35,585 nt of DNA. Origin: Thermomicrobiales bacterium (lineage in GTDB: Bacteria; Chloroflexota; Chloroflexia; Thermomicrobiales; UBA6265). Below are positions 8,148 through 16,438 of the stretch, piece by piece. The DNA is taken from the NCBI GenBank assembly GCA_025928015.1, contig JAICKJ010000004.1, positions 1 through 35,585 on the forward strand, written 5' to 3'. Under the pieces are notes generated by a model. It saw only the letters and a program-made list of their open reading frames with translations, had not been told where the DNA came from and did no database searches. The first letter of the stretch is position 1. Each line of letters opens with the position of its first letter. The position numbers and the translations under genes were made by a program.

Positions 8148-9381
8148 ATGGTCACGCGATTGGACGTTGACCCGGGTCACGAGCGGACACGAGCGAACCG
8201 CGGGCGGCTGACGGCGCGCGTGAACCGGCGGCAGGCGCTCGGCCTCTTCGGCGCAAGGGGTCTCGCGCTGCTTTGGGCCATGGAGGCGCGCGGGCTGGGC
8301 GCCAGAGCTGGCACCGCCGAGACTCCGACGACCGCCGCCAGCACGACCGGCGGTGCCGGACGCGCCCGGCAGTACATCATCGCCGCCGACGAGGTCAACT
8401 GGGACTACGCGCCGACCGGGCTCAACCAGATCACCGGCCAACCGTTCGATGAGGCGGCGGATACCTTCGTCGCGAACGGCCCGGACCGGATCGGCCATGT
8501 CTACCGCAAGGCGCACTACCGCGCCTACACCGACGAGACGTTCACCACCCTCGCGCCGGTCGATCCGCGCTGGCAGCACCTCGGCCTGCTCGGACCGGCC
8601 ATCCACGCCGAGGTCGGGGACACGATCGAGGTCGCCTTCAGGAACAACACGCAGTTCCCCCTCAGCCTCCATCCCCACGGGGTGCGGTACCACAAGGATT
8701 CCGAAGGCGCGCCCTACAACGACGGCACGTCGGGGAAGGACAAGCGGGACGACGCCGTGCCACCGAAGGGCAGCTACACCTATCACTGGGAGGTGCCCGA
8801 GCGGTCCGGACCGGGTCCGATGGATCCCAGCTGGGTCATCTGGATGTACCACTCCCACACCGACGAGATCGCGGACACGAACGCCGGGCTCGTCGGGCCG
8901 ATCATCGTGACCCGGCCTGGCGAAGCCGGATGGCTCGCCGCTGGATGTCGACCGCGAGTTCGTCGCCCTCTTCTCGGTCATCGACGAGAACGCGAGCCCC
9001 TATCTGACTGCCAACATCGCCAAATTCTGCGGCGACCCGAGCGAGGTGGAGCCGGACGACGAGAAGTTCCACGAGAGCAACCTGATGCACTCGATCAACG
9101 GCTACGTCTTCGGCAATCTCCCGGGACTCACGATGACGGTGGGCGAGCGCGTTCGCTGGTACGCGGTCGGGATCGGGACAGAGGTCGATCTCCACACGCC
9201 GCACTGGCACGGAGAGACGCTGGTCACGAACGGGATGCGGATGGACATGGTCGAGCTGCTGCCGATGAGCATGAAGACGCTCGACATGGTGCCCGACGAT
9301 CCCGGCACCTGACTGCTCCATTGCCACGTCAACGACCACATCGTCGCCGGGATGCAGGCCCGCTTCACGGTCACGACGTAG
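8148..9381 (+). pseudogene. Multicopper oxidase, frameshifted and with an internal stop
   Basis: About 410 codons of a two-cupredoxin-domain multicopper oxidase, a periplasmic copper enzyme that oxidises phenols or metals. The copper motifs are all present but split: SLHPHGVRYHKD and WMYHSHTDE in the first frame, HTPHWHGET and LLHCHVNDHI in the other. The frame changes near 8913-8925: the first frame reads RPGEA, and the homologous continuation KPDGSPLDVDREF is in the next frame, equivalent to one extra base. A TGA at 9310-9312 then stands where the family has Trp (PGT-W-LLHCH). The real end is TAG at 9379. The first frame happens to stay open to 9491 but past 8930 it does not look like protein. 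Start ATG 8148 has AGGAGGAG seven bases upstream and a degenerate Tat-like leader (NRRQALGLFGA). Two independent lesions favour a true pseudogene over a single sequencing error. Confidence 0.85.
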
Positions 9382-9403
9382 GGCCGAGGCGACGCCGGGC
9401 GAT

Positions 9404-9790
9404 TCAGCGCCAGGGCTCGTCGCCAGGGACCTGGGGGCCGCCGAAATGGCCGCGCTCGTTGGCGTCGAAGCGGGCGAGCGCGACCATCTGATCGACGAAT
9501 CCGTCGAGCGTCACGTTCGGATCGTGGAAGCGGAAGCGGCCCAGCTCGATCAGCAAGCCGGCGCCGGGGTCGAACTGGTCGCCGCTGAACGCGAGGCGCC
9601 GGAGCTCCGTGAGGCGTGGATCGTCGGGCGGCAGGGAGCGGATGTAGGCGGCGAGCTCGTCGATGCCGGTGGCGCTGCGGAGATTGCGTGGGTCCTGGTC
9701 GGCCATCGTGCCGAGCCGGAAGCGCTCCCGCCGCCACCCGGCGATCGCCATCAGCCGCTCCCCGATCGCCGCTTGTGTGCCGTTGTCCAC
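9404..9790 (-). CDS. Hypothetical protein, 128 residues
   Basis: Soluble, mostly helical and charged protein with no signal peptide or membrane segment. I do not recognise a family. Segments worth searching are AIAGWRRERFRLGT near the N-terminus, ATGIDELAAYIRSLPPDDPR in the middle, and LIELGRFRFHDPNVTLDGF in the second half. Codon use is like that of its neighbours, and a GTGAGGG stretch precedes the GTG start at 9790. It lies between the broken oxidase (convergent) and the sulfatase (divergent). Confidence 0.65.
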   Translation of the reverse strand: MDNGTQAAIGERLMAIAGWRRERFRLGTMADQDPRNLRSATGIDELAAYIRSLPPDDPRLTELRRLAFSGDQFDPGAGLLIELGRFRFHDPNVTLDGFVDQMVALARFDANERGHFGGPQVPGDEPWR

Positions 9791-9925
9791 GCGCCCTCAC
9801 TCCACTTCCCGACCGGCCATCTGGCCACGCCACGCCTCATCGTCCGGAGTGTACCGGCAGCGCGCGTTCTGGCCTAGAATGCGGCGACGACGTGCCGCGA
9901 CGAAGCCGGAAGGGACACCTCCAGG

Positions 9926-11314
9926 ATGCCGACGCCACCGAACCTGCTCTTCATCATGTCCGACGATCACGCCAGCCACGCGATCTCCGCCTACGGCAGC
10001 GCGATCAACCAGACGCCGCAGATCGACCGCATCGCCAGCGGCGGCGCGCGCTTCGACAACTGCTTCTGCACCAACTCGATCTGCGCGCCGAGCCGGGCGA
10101 CGATCCTGACCGGCCTCTACAGCCACAACAACGGCGTCAAGACGCTGCATGACCACCTCGATGGCCGCCAGCAGACCTACCCGCAACTGCTCCGCGCGGC
10201 CGGCTACCAGACGGCGATCGTCGGCAAGTGGCACCTCGGCCACGGTGGCGTCAACGACCCGACCGGGTTCGACTACTGGTGCATCCTGCCGGGGCACGGC
10301 GTCTACGACGACCCGAACATGTTCGAGCAGGGGGTGGACACCCACTTCACCGGCCACGTCTCCGACGTGATCACCGAGCGGTCGCTGACCTGGCTGCGGG
10401 CGCGCGACAAGAGCCGGCCCTTCGCGCTGATGGTCCACCACAAGGCGCCGCACCGGCCGTGGATCCCGGCCGAGCGGCACCAGCACCTGTATGACGACTG
10501 CGACGTGCCGACGCCGCCGACCTTCGACGACGATTACTCGTTCCGCTCGGAGGCGGCGAAGCGGGCGAAGATGCGGATCGACCGCGATCTGAACTTCACC
10601 GACCTGAAGGCCGATCCTCCTCCCGGTCTCTCCCCCGGGGAAGAGAAACACTGGAAGTACCAGCGCTACATCAAGGACTACCTGCGCTGCGTGGCCGGGA
10701 TCGAGGACAGCGTCGGGGCGCTGCTCGACGAGCTGGACGCGGAGGGGATCGCCGCCGACACGATCGTCATCTACACCTCCGATCAGGGATTCTTTCTTGG
10801 CGACCACGGTTGGTACGACAAGCGGTTCATGTACGAGGAATCGCTGCGGATGCCCTTCGTGATGCGTTACCCGCGCGAAATCCCGGCCGGCTCGGTCGTC
10901 ACGCCGATCGTGCTCAACAACGACTTCATGGCGACCTTCCTCGACTACGCCGGCCTCACCGCGCCGGAGCCGACGCAGGGGAGGAGCTTCCGGGCGGTGG
11001 CGCGGGGTGAGACGCCGGACGGGTGGCGGGACGCGCTCTACTACCGCTACTGGATGCACCTGGCCGACCACAACGTGGCGGCGCATTACGGCGTCCGGAC
11101 CGAGCGGTACAAGCTGATCTACTACTACGGCCGGGCACTCGGCACGACCGGCTCGATCGAGGAGCCGACGCCGCCCGAGTGGGAGCTCTTCGACCTGCGG
11201 AACGACCCGATGGAGCTGCACAGCGTCCACGACGATCCGGCGTATGCGCCGGTCGTCAAGGAGCTGACCGAGCGGCTGGTTGAGCTGAAGGCGGCGGCCG
11301 GCGACGAGGAGTAG
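9926..11314 (+). CDS. Sulfatase of the formylglycine type
   Basis: 462-residue arylsulfatase-like enzyme of the alkaline phosphatase superfamily, hydrolysing sulfate esters. The N-terminal metal motif is IMSDDHASHA (Asp13, Asp14). The CAPSR motif (Cys53) matches the C-x-P-S-R signature whose Cys must be converted to formylglycine. Later landmarks are GKWHLGHGG, the KAPHRPW segment, and SDQGFFLGDHGWYDK, which supplies metal and substrate ligands. No signal peptide is present, so a cytosolic location or an unusual export route is implied. No formylglycine-generating enzyme gene is in the window. There is no carbohydrate-utilisation cluster around it, so the substrate is open. The -10-like TAGAAT at 9875-9880 may belong to its promoter. 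Convergent with the decayed gene at 11333. Confidence 0.93.
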   Translation: MPTPPNLLFIMSDDHASHAISAYGSAINQTPQIDRIASGGARFDNCFCTNSICAPSRATILTGLYSHNNGVKTLHDHLDGRQQTYPQLLRAAGYQTAIVGKWHLGHGGVNDPTGFDYWCILPGHGVYDDPNMFEQGVDTHFTGHVSDVITERSLTWLRARDKSRPFALMVHHKAPHRPWIPAERHQHLYDDCDVPTPPTFDDDYSFRSEAAKRAKMRIDRDLNFTDLKADPPPGLSPGEEKHWKYQRYIKDYLRCVAGIEDSVGALLDELDAEGIAADTIVIYTSDQGFFLGDHGWYDKRFMYEESLRMPFVMRYPREIPAGSVVTPIVLNNDFMATFLDYAGLTAPEPTQGRSFRAVARGETPDGWRDALYYRYWMHLADHNVAAHYGVRTERYKLIYYYGRALGTTGSIEEPTPPEWELFDLRNDPMELHSVHDDPAYAPVVKELTERLVELKAAAGDEE

Positions 11315-11325
11315 TCGCCGGCCGC
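11294..11325. terminator. Perfect 12-bp hairpin between convergent genes
   Basis: GCGGCCGGCGAC (11294-11305) and GTCGCCGGCCGC (11314-11325) form a perfect stem with an 8-base loop. It straddles the sulfatase stop codon and ends eight bases before the end of the convergent gene. No U-tract follows on either strand. It is likely a bidirectional transcription-ending or mRNA-protecting structure. Confidence 0.5.
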
Positions 11326-11332
11326 GCCGGTG

Positions 11333-12385
11333 TCATGTCTGCGACGCGCCGAGGTTGGCGAGACCGTCCGGCTCCTGGATCGGCGCGCAGGACGAGGTGG
11401 ACGTCATGCACGTCGCCTGGGCGGCCATCAGCGACTCGACGAGCTTGACCGGCACCGGCTGATAGGCTTCGATCCGCACGGAGATGGCGACATCGCCCCA
11501 GCGCGCCACGATCACCGTCGCGTAGATGGTGTCGCCGGGCGCGCCCTGGCCAGGTAGGTCTTCACCCATTTCGCCGCCCAGTAGCGGGAGGTGAACGTCG
11601 CAAAGCGGGCGCGGTAGGTCGGCGCGACGCCCCGATTCACCAGGTTCTGACCGGCCCAGTAGACCTCAGTCGCGTGCGGGTATATCTGGTCGAAGGTCGG
11701 ATCTCCGGCGGGCAACGTCGCGTAGCGCGACGGGCTGACGAGGTTCTTGCCGTCGAGGCGGAGGTAGTTGTCCATGATGCCGAGGTTGTCGCTGAGGCCG
11801 AAATGCAGGGCGGCCAGACTGAGGTCCGGCGCCTTGCGCTTGCCGGTCTGCACGTCCTTGATGCGCTCGGCGAATGCGTGCGCGAGCGCCTCCGCGTCGG
11901 TCGCGTCCGGCGACGTGCCGTCATACCGGTCGACGAACAACGTCGCGACGATGCGATCGACCCGGAACAGGAACGTGTAGCCATGGTCGGGCCGGTTCGA
12001 GTTCTCAGGGTCCTGGCCGGGATCATCGCGAAGCGCATGCGATTCGTCGCCAATCGTCTTCGCCTTGACCGGCTGCCCGGAGGAGTATTGCTCGGCCCGA
12101 TACCCGGCGTGCGCGCCCTTGGCGGACTTGAACAGGTCGATGGAGGTCATGACTTCCCAGGTCCAATCCTTCGGCGTCCCGGTCGCCTTCGGACCAAGGA
12201 GCTGATAGTTGCCGTGCATGAACCCGGCAGCCTTGACCGCGATCGCCTCCGGTCCGCTGAACTCACCGATGCCGTAGAGCCAGCCGTCGACCTGATCCGC
12301 GTCGCGATGGTGCGTCAGATCGGCGGGGGCGCGAAACATCGCGGGCAGGTCGAGCGGCCTGGCGGAGGCGGTGGTTGAGGCGCAT
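11333..12385 (-). pseudogene. Decayed copy of the neighbouring secreted-protein gene
   Basis: Clear paralogue of the intact gene at 12591-13889, sharing for example GYTFLFRVDRIVATLFVD, PTFDQIYPHATEVYWAGQN and SRYWAAKWVKTYL with close counterparts there. Two deletions have broken it. By alignment about 80 bases covering the signal peptide are missing just after the ancestral ATG at 12385, so that start is out of frame with the body. A second loss of about 106 bases after KTYL shifts the frame again near 11545-11555. The rest (QGAPGDTIYATVIVARWGD and the end LANLGASQT) is in the other frame down to TGA 11333. The body frame is open upstream to 12555, so a truncated product without a signal could still be made. 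Confidence 0.85.
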
Positions 12386-12550
12386 GCGGCATCGCTCCTT
12401 CGTGAATGAGGCACGCGGAGCGACCCGGCAGGAGCCGGAACGTTGGCGCATGGGCCAGCATCCCGACGGCTGGGCGGCCGGAAACGGCGCGCCTGTGTAC
12501 CGGCAGATGGCGCTCTGCCGTCCCGGAGCCAGTTTCTATGTCCCGAAACG

Positions 12551-12559
12551 ATCATAGCA
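12551..12559 (-). promoter_or_regulatory. Extended -10 element of the decayed copy
   Basis: TGCTATGAT on the minus strand is an extended -10 (TG-n-TATGAT). The identical nonamer lies at the same place upstream of the intact paralogue, and flanking bases (the CCGGAGCCAG block) also match, so the duplication included the promoter. No good -35 is visible, which is usual for extended -10 promoters. Confidence 0.5.
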
Positions 12560-12590
12560 TTTCAGGATAGAAAGTAAACCGGTGATGGGA

Positions 12591-13889
12591 TCACCGCGGA
12601 CGCGGGTCCACGGCGGGCTCGCTGGCGGGAAACGGGGAGCGCCATGCCAGGCGGTTGACGAGGGATGAGCTGTCGGCCAGGTGAAGATCGCCCATCCCGG
12701 CCGGCACCTTCAGAGCGGCACATCGCGCGGTGGCTGTGAGGCACTTCATCTGCGCCGCGACGAGGCCCTCGACCAGCGCAACCGGCACGCGCTTGAACCC
12801 CTGGACACGGATAGCCACGATGGTGGCGCCGCTCCGCGCGACGATCGCCGCGCCATAGATGGTCGGGCCGGGCGCGCCCTGGGCGGCCGGCAGCGTGAAC
12901 GTCGCGGTGTGCGACTGGTCGCCGAAGTCCTTGGCATCCTTGATCTCCTTGACGTGCTGCCAGCCAGCGGGGCCGCTGGCCGTCACGGTCAGGTAGGTCT
13001 TGACGTACTTGGCGGCCCAATAGTTCGAGGTGAAGCGCGCCAAGCGCGCGAAGTAGGTGGGACTGCTCGCGTCGCCGGTGTCATTCTGGCCCGCGAAGTA
13101 GACGTCGGTCGCGTGCGGGTAGGTTTCGTCGAAGGTCGGCGTCCCCTTCGGCTGATCGCCATAGAACGAGCCGAAGACGTCCTTGCCACCGAGGCGGAAG
13201 TCATTGTCCTGGAACGTGTTGAGCATCGGCACGGCCAGGCGCAGCGTCCGCGTACCCAGGCCCGGCCCGGCGGACTTATTGGCCAATCCGCGCTCGATCC
13301 GGCCGGCGACGATCTTCCCGAGGGATTCGGCTTCTGACGCCTTCGGCTTCTTGCCGGTGTATTCGTCGACGTAGATCGTGGCGACGATCCGGTTCACGCG
13401 GAAGACGAGCGTGTAGCCCTTGTCGGGCTTGCTCTCGTCATAGGGATCCTTGTCGTCGAACGAGGAGATGCCCGCCTGGTCGCCGATCGTCTGATCGGTG
13501 ATGACCGATGTGCCGGAGGCGAGCGCCGCGAAGCCAGCGGAACCGCCATCGGCCGACGCGAACTCGTCGAGGGCGACGGCGACCTGCCAGGTCCGGTCCT
13601 TGGCGGCGCCGGGGGTGGCGAGCCACGTCTCGTAGCCGCCAACGTGGCCGGCGGCCTTGACCTCGATCGCCTTCTGGCCGCTGTAGTCCGCGACGGTAAA
13701 GTGCGCGCCGGAGACAGTCGCGGCATCGGGCCGTCCCGTCAGATCGGCCGGGACGAGCACCAGCGCCGCGAGGTCGAGCGGCGCCCTGGCCGAAGGCTGG
13801 CGGGCGGGCACGGACGCGGCGAACGCCGGCTGGGCGCTCGCGCCCGCCAGCAACATCAGGACGACGCACGAGGAAATGATTCGTCGCAT
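12591..13889 (-). CDS. Secreted protein of unknown function, intact paralogue
   Basis: 432-residue exported protein. Residues 1-24 are a Sec signal peptide (MRRIISSCVVLMLLAGASAQ, then an Ala-rich cleavage region). The mature protein is alpha/beta without membrane segments. Segments shared with the decayed neighbour, and therefore likely to be structurally important, are GYTLVFRVNRIVATIYVDEY (residues about 160-180), PTFDETYPHATDVYFAGQN, NYWAAKYVKTYL, and the C-terminal VAIRVQGFKRVPVALVEGLV. Two Cys near the C-terminus (MKCLTATARCAAL) are conserved in the copy and could form a disulfide. I do not recognise a family or function. ATG 13889 is preceded by GAGGAG. It probably arose with its neighbour by tandem duplication. 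Confidence 0.8.
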   Translation of the reverse strand: MRRIISSCVVLMLLAGASAQPAFAASVPARQPSARAPLDLAALVLVPADLTGRPDAATVSGAHFTVADYSGQKAIEVKAAGHVGGYETWLATPGAAKDRTWQVAVALDEFASADGGSAGFAALASGTSVITDQTIGDQAGISSFDDKDPYDESKPDKGYTLVFRVNRIVATIYVDEYTGKKPKASEAESLGKIVAGRIERGLANKSAGPGLGTRTLRLAVPMLNTFQDNDFRLGGKDVFGSFYGDQPKGTPTFDETYPHATDVYFAGQNDTGDASSPTYFARLARFTSNYWAAKYVKTYLTVTASGPAGWQHVKEIKDAKDFGDQSHTATFTLPAAQGAPGPTIYGAAIVARSGATIVAIRVQGFKRVPVALVEGLVAAQMKCLTATARCAALKVPAGMGDLHLADSSSLVNRLAWRSPFPASEPAVDPRPR

Positions 13890-13998
13890 CGAGCATTGCT
13901 CCTCAAGCCTGATGCGGCACGCTCCTCGCGCACCGCGCCCCTCGTGGTTACTCGTTCATTGTTGCTGTCCCGGAGCCAGCATGCTGTGTCCTGGACGG

Positions 13999-14007
13999 AT
14001 CATAGCA
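13999..14007 (-). promoter_or_regulatory. Extended -10 element of the intact secreted-protein gene
   Basis: TGCTATGAT on the minus strand, about 110 bases upstream of ATG 13889, identical to the element upstream of the decayed paralogue. It overlaps the last codons of the interrupted membrane-protein gene, whose stop lies at 14000-14002. Confidence 0.5.
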
Positions 14008-15148
14008 GAACGGCGGGCGCCGTCTCGCGCTCGGCGCGGGTGGCGGGGTCGCGGACCCAGGCGATGAAGGCGCTGGCGAGGATGGAAGCGAGGCCCCAGC
14101 CGATCAGGACCCAGAGCGCCGTCGTCAGCCCCGCCGAGCCACGGCCGTCGAAGAACATCAGCGCGCGGAGGCCGTCGGTCAGGTAGCGCATCGGGATGAA
14201 GGTCGCCAGCACCTAGTAGAAATCCGGCACCATCGTCAGCGGGAAGACGCCGCCGGAGGAGGGCACGCCGAGGATGGTGGTGAAGAGGACGCCGAAGAGC
14301 AGACCGACCGTGCCGAAGGCGGTCAGGAGGAAGATCGTCAGGACCATCTTCGCCGCCCAGACCGTCAGCGGTCCGGCGCTGGTGTAGGGCGCGCCGCGGA
14401 TTTTGGCGATCGCGCCGCCGAGCGTGCCCTCGCCGGTCAGGAAATCGGTGCCGAGACTGACGATGTCGGCGCCGATGAAGCCGCCGAGGGTCAGGACGAC
14501 GGCGAAGTAGAGCGGGGCGAGGCCGTGGCCGTTGTGCGTGCCCAGGTCGACGACGGTGGTCGGCTGGTTCCGCACCGGGTTGGCGATGACCGGCGCGGCG
14601 GCCGCCGGCACCGGCTGGCCGGCCCGCGTCGCGGCGGCGAAGAACTGCTCGCGGGTCTGGTCATTGACGCGGTCGACGGCGGCCGCGGTGATCGTGTCGC
14701 TCTGGCTGGAGGCGAAGGTGCCGGAGGCGGGATTGGAGAGTGTCTCGATGGTGGCGGCTTGCGGCAGGGCCCGCCCCGGCGCGGTCAGCTCCGCCAGGTT
14801 CTGCGACAAGTCTTTGGGGATGACGATGCCGGCGTAGAAGTCATTGTCCCGCATCCGGTCGACCAGCGCGACCCGGCTGGGAAGCACGGTCCATTTGACC
14901 GTGTCGCCGAGCTGCGGATTGGGCGCGGTGACCGCCTTGGCCACATCGGCGCCCTTGTTGACCGTCTGGCCGGAGACGATGAGGCCGGCGTCCTCGTTGA
15001 CGATCGCCAGGGGCATGTTGTGGGCGTGCCCCTCCGGATCGAGGAACGCGCCCAGGTAGCTGGCGGTCATGGCCAGCGCCATGATGATCGCCACCGCGAG
15101 CAGGATCCAGCCGTAGGGCCGGTCCAGCGCGGCGCGCAGCATCTTCAT
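14000..15148 (-). pseudogene. YhgE/Pip-like membrane protein interrupted by an amber stop
   Basis: One reading frame of 382 codons coding for a YhgE/Pip (DUF3533-like) membrane protein, related to ABC-2 type permeases. It has one N-terminal membrane segment (YGWILLAVAIIMALAMTASY), a large extracytoplasmic region beginning MPLAIVNEDAGLIVSGQ, and several C-terminal membrane segments (LYFAVVLTLGGFIGADIV, VLTIFLLTAFGTVGLLFGVL). A TAG at 14213-14215 cuts the frame after VPDFY. The frame then continues without shift as VLATFIPMRYLTDGLRALMF, which is exactly the family's expected continuation, to TGA at 14000. Without readthrough the product is 311 residues and lacks the last membrane segment. Start ATG 15148 has GGAGGAGGGG upstream. 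It is divergent from a TetR gene, the usual partner for such exporters. Confidence 0.8.
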
Positions 15149-15209
15149 CTCACCCCTCCTCCGGCCGACCGGTCGATTCACCTGTGTCATCCGGTGGCCG
15201 ACCACGCTA

Positions 15210-15267
15210 TTGACCAACCGTTCAACATCCGCCACCCTAGCATTTATTATCCCAACGATCAATAATG
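15210..15267. promoter_or_regulatory. Operator-like palindromes between the membrane protein and TetR genes
   Basis: Two partial palindromes lie in the AT-rich intergenic space. TTGA-N8-TCAA is at 15210-15225. A longer one, CATTTATTATC (15241-15251) and GATCAATAATG (15257-15267), matches at 8 of 11 positions around CCAAC. A TetR protein next to a divergent exporter usually binds such sites, so one is probably its operator. Confidence 0.4.
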
Positions 15268-15353
15268 GCAGTGACACAAGGGCGGTCGCGGGGATGACAA
15301 TGACCGCGCGGCCGGGTCGCGATCGTGGCGACACTGTGTGCAGGAGCGATGTC

Positions 15354-16040
15354 ATGCCCGGACGCCGGGCCCCCGAGGCAGAACGACGCCAGCAACTGCT
15401 CGAATCCGCCTTTGCCGTCGCCGCCCGCGACGGGCTGGACGGACTGACGATCCGCGCGGTCGCCGCCGAGGCGGGACTCAGCCACGGGCTCGTCCTCTTC
15501 CACTTCGGCTCGAAGGACGGGCTGCTCCACGCGCTGCTGAACTGGGTGCTAGAGACGGTCATGATCCGGCCGGGGGAGGATCTGGACGCCATCCCGCCAT
15601 CGCGTCGCCTGGTGGCGGCAATGGAGCGGGAGACGGCCGAGCTGGCCGACCGGCAGGCCTGGACCAGCTTGCTCTTCGAGTTCTGGATCCGGGGCATGAC
15701 CGACGACCTGATCCGGGCGCGGATGCAGACGGCGATGGCCGCCTACCGGGCCGATCTGGCGCCGCTGGCGGCCGATCTCATCGCGGCGCGCCGATCCCAG
15801 CTCGGCGCTCTGGCGCCGATGGACCTCGCCACCGTCGCCGGCCAGGTCATTCTCGGTTTCGCCATCCAGCAACTGGTCGATCCGGACCCGGACCGCCAGG
15901 CTCACCTCCGGCGGACACTGGCGGCGCTCCTTGCCGCGATCGGGACGTCAGAGGACCGTGACGAGGACGATCACGATGATGATGAGCACGATGATGGCGA
16001 TGATGACCCAGAGCCAGGGCATGCCGGCGACGCCCGCTGA
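15354..16040 (+). CDS. TetR-family transcriptional regulator with acidic C-terminal tail
   Basis: 228-residue one-domain-plus-ligand-pocket repressor. Residues 8-55 form the TetR DNA-binding region (RRQQLLESAFAVAARDGLDG, then LTIRAVAAEAGLSHGLVLFH containing the helix-turn-helix). The rest is the helical ligand-binding and dimer domain. The last 30 residues are an extreme Asp/His tail (EDRDEDDHDDDEHDDGDDD), not a TetR feature; this tail is read from DNA that codes, on the other strand, for a membrane helix of the convergent gene. ATG 15354 has AGGAG seven bases upstream. It likely represses the divergent YhgE-like gene through the palindromes at 15210-15267. Confidence 0.88.
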   Translation: MPGRRAPEAERRQQLLESAFAVAARDGLDGLTIRAVAAEAGLSHGLVLFHFGSKDGLLHALLNWVLETVMIRPGEDLDAIPPSRRLVAAMERETAELADRQAWTSLLFEFWIRGMTDDLIRARMQTAMAAYRADLAPLAADLIAARRSQLGALAPMDLATVAGQVILGFAIQQLVDPDPDRQAHLRRTLAALLAAIGTSEDRDEDDHDDDEHDDGDDDPEPGHAGDAR

Positions 16041-16415
16041 CGCGGCCATCCGGTTCGTGACCGGCAGATCCGCTGCCTGATACTCCCGCCAGGGCATGAG
16101 CTGACGCCGGCGGTCGCGCTCCGCCTCGAAGCCGAGAATGCGGCCGGCCAGCTCGTCGGGATCGGCCTCGGCCCAACCAAGATCGAAGTCACTCCACTTG
16201 CGATCGAGGTCGATCACCGACGAGAGCGAATCGTGCTCATCGGCCTCGGCGCCCTCCATCGCCAGGTTGTAGGCGCGCTGGTCGCGCGCGATCTCGGTGG
16301 CCAGCTCCTGGCGGACATCCGCGTACGTCCGGCCCTTGTAGGTCGGGTGCCACTGGAACCGGTCCCCCTCGCCGGCGAGCACCGGCGGCGCCTGTTCTCC
16401 TCCCTGATCCGCCAT
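15948..16415 (-). CDS. Tail-anchored hypothetical protein, 155 residues
   Basis: The first 130 residues are soluble, acidic and helical (RFQWHPTYKGRTYADVRQEL, DRKWSDFDLGWAEADPDELA). Residues 132-155 are one membrane helix made almost only of Ile, Val and Leu, ending the protein, so the bulk should face the cytoplasm. I know no family. ATG 16415 has CAGGAGGGG upstream; ATG 16439 is possible but has none. The 3' 93 bases overlap the TetR gene on the other strand. It lies 23 bases downstream of the acetyltransferase gene and is probably cotranscribed with it. Confidence 0.7.
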   Translation of the reverse strand: MADQGGEQAPPVLAGEGDRFQWHPTYKGRTYADVRQELATEIARDQRAYNLAMEGAEADEHDSLSSVIDLDRKWSDFDLGWAEADPDELAGRILGFEAERDRRRQLMPWREYQAADLPVTNRMAASAGVAGMPWLWVIIAIIVLIIIVIVLVTVL

Positions 16416-16438
16416 CGTCCCCTCCTGTCCTGCGCCCA

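Noticed and set aside
8930-9491. Continuation of the oxidase first frame to 9491
   Set aside because: It becomes Arg/Ala/Pro-rich nonsense after 8930 while the copper motifs continue in another frame to 9381.
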